Below, piece after piece: positions 63,701 through 64,000 of a DNA stretch of 64,000 nt (the stretch's first letter is position 1; every line of letters begins with the position of its first letter). The notes beneath the pieces are model-generated. The model made no database searches. It saw nothing but the letters and a program-made list of their open reading frames with translations, and had not been told where the DNA came from. The translations under genes and the position numbers were made by a program. The stretch covers positions 1 to 64,000 of the forward strand of contig JADILV010000021.1 of the NCBI GenBank assembly GCA_017695115.1. Reading direction: 5' to 3'. This DNA is from Candidatus Cryptobacteroides avicola (GTDB lineage Bacteria; Bacteroidota; Bacteroidia; Bacteroidales; UBA932).

Positions 63701-64000
63701 ATGCAGCATGCATTCGATTCAATACTGACCGGGCTGTTTGGGGAAATGTCCTCCAGACAGCCCGCTCTGTCTGGAAGCAGGCCGTCTGTCCTGCTGGCCG
63801 TCAGCGGCGGTATAGATTCCATGTGTATGGCCGGACTGTTCAAGGGCAGTGCTGCGGCAATGGACTTCGCAGTGGCGCATTGTAATTTTTCACTTCGGGG
63901 AAAAGAAAGCGACTCGGACGAGTCTTTGGTATCCGCATGGGCGGAAAGAAACGGAGTGAAACTGCATGTGAAGCGTTTCGATACCAGGGAATTCGCTGCC
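63701..64000 (+). CDS. tilS: tRNA(Ile)-lysidine synthase TilS, N-terminal part
   Basis: The frame starts at ATG 63701 and stays open for 100 codons to the window end, so the gene continues outside. It has the N-type ATP pyrophosphatase P-loop SGGIDSM in VLLAVSGGIDSM at residues 30-41, followed by AHCNFSLRGKESDSDE, the TilS signature (usually HVNHxLRxxSxxD). TilS adds lysine to the wobble cytidine of tRNA-Ile. It begins 8 bases after the DUF3078-like gene. Confidence 0.88.
   Translation, partial: MQHAFDSILTGLFGEMSSRQPALSGSRPSVLLAVSGGIDSMCMAGLFKGSAAAMDFAVAHCNFSLRGKESDSDESLVSAWAERNGVKLHVKRFDTREFAA

Noticed and set aside
1..64000. CRISPR array, prophage, integrase or intact insertion sequence
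   Set aside because: No regular spacer-repeat pattern and no transposase, integrase or phage gene was seen on either strand.

Overview
This is chromosomal DNA of a Gram-negative bacterium of the Bacteroidota, most likely order Bacteroidales; I cannot fix the family. The evidence is the Bacteroidota promoter form (TTG, 19-22 bases, TAnnTTTG) in front of many genes, type V pilus (FimA/Mfa-like) lipoproteins, DUF3575/DUF5119 pilus-cluster proteins, an HU-fold membrane protein, the short ProS type, lipid A genes, and BamA/OmpH/FadL outer-membrane proteins. Most of the window is moderately G+C-rich core genome; the pilus genes at about 15.4-21.2 kb are clearly richer in A/T.

Layout. 1-1480: end of bamA, an OmpH/Skp chaperone and a tRNA-Asn. 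1724-7664: HU-fold membrane protein, acyl-ACP thioesterase, YidE/AspT-type transporter, a two-subunit ThrE-like exporter, a membrane protein and a Nudix hydrolase. 7725-12863: family-2 glycosyltransferase, a HIT-like/SpoIID fusion without signal peptide, and an AmpG-like permease, proposed here as a cell-wall recycling unit. 12960-21171: pilus operon (DUF3575, DUF5119, three fimbrillin-like lipoproteins, one large tip-like lipoprotein). 21419-28771 (minus): M28 peptidase, aldehyde dehydrogenase, recA, GH2 beta-galactosidase, zinc alcohol dehydrogenase; divergent from these is a Tat-exported dipeptide epimerase.

30274-46302 (minus) is a drug/peptide-type export array: TolC, membrane fusion protein, two FtsX/MacB permeases, one ATPase and three more permeases, i.e. 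five permeases sharing one visible ATPase. Three long palindromes of one family sit 2-6 bases after stop codons inside this array. 46466-49101: two exported proteins of unknown role and an HD-domain phosphohydrolase. 49102-49615 is a repeat-rich gap behind infB. 49616-54278 (minus) is rimP-nusA-infB. 54441-57907 is lpxD-lpxC-lpxA plus a WbqC-family gene; LpxC lacks the FabZ fusion common in this phylum. The window closes with a FadL-like porin, a W/Y-rich lipoprotein, proS, a DUF3078-like protein and the start of tilS.

The strongest candidates for something undescribed are the GT2/HIT-SpoIID/AmpG trio, the palindrome family embedded in the permease array, and the five-permease/one-ATPase arrangement. 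All function calls come from reading motifs; no database search was possible.
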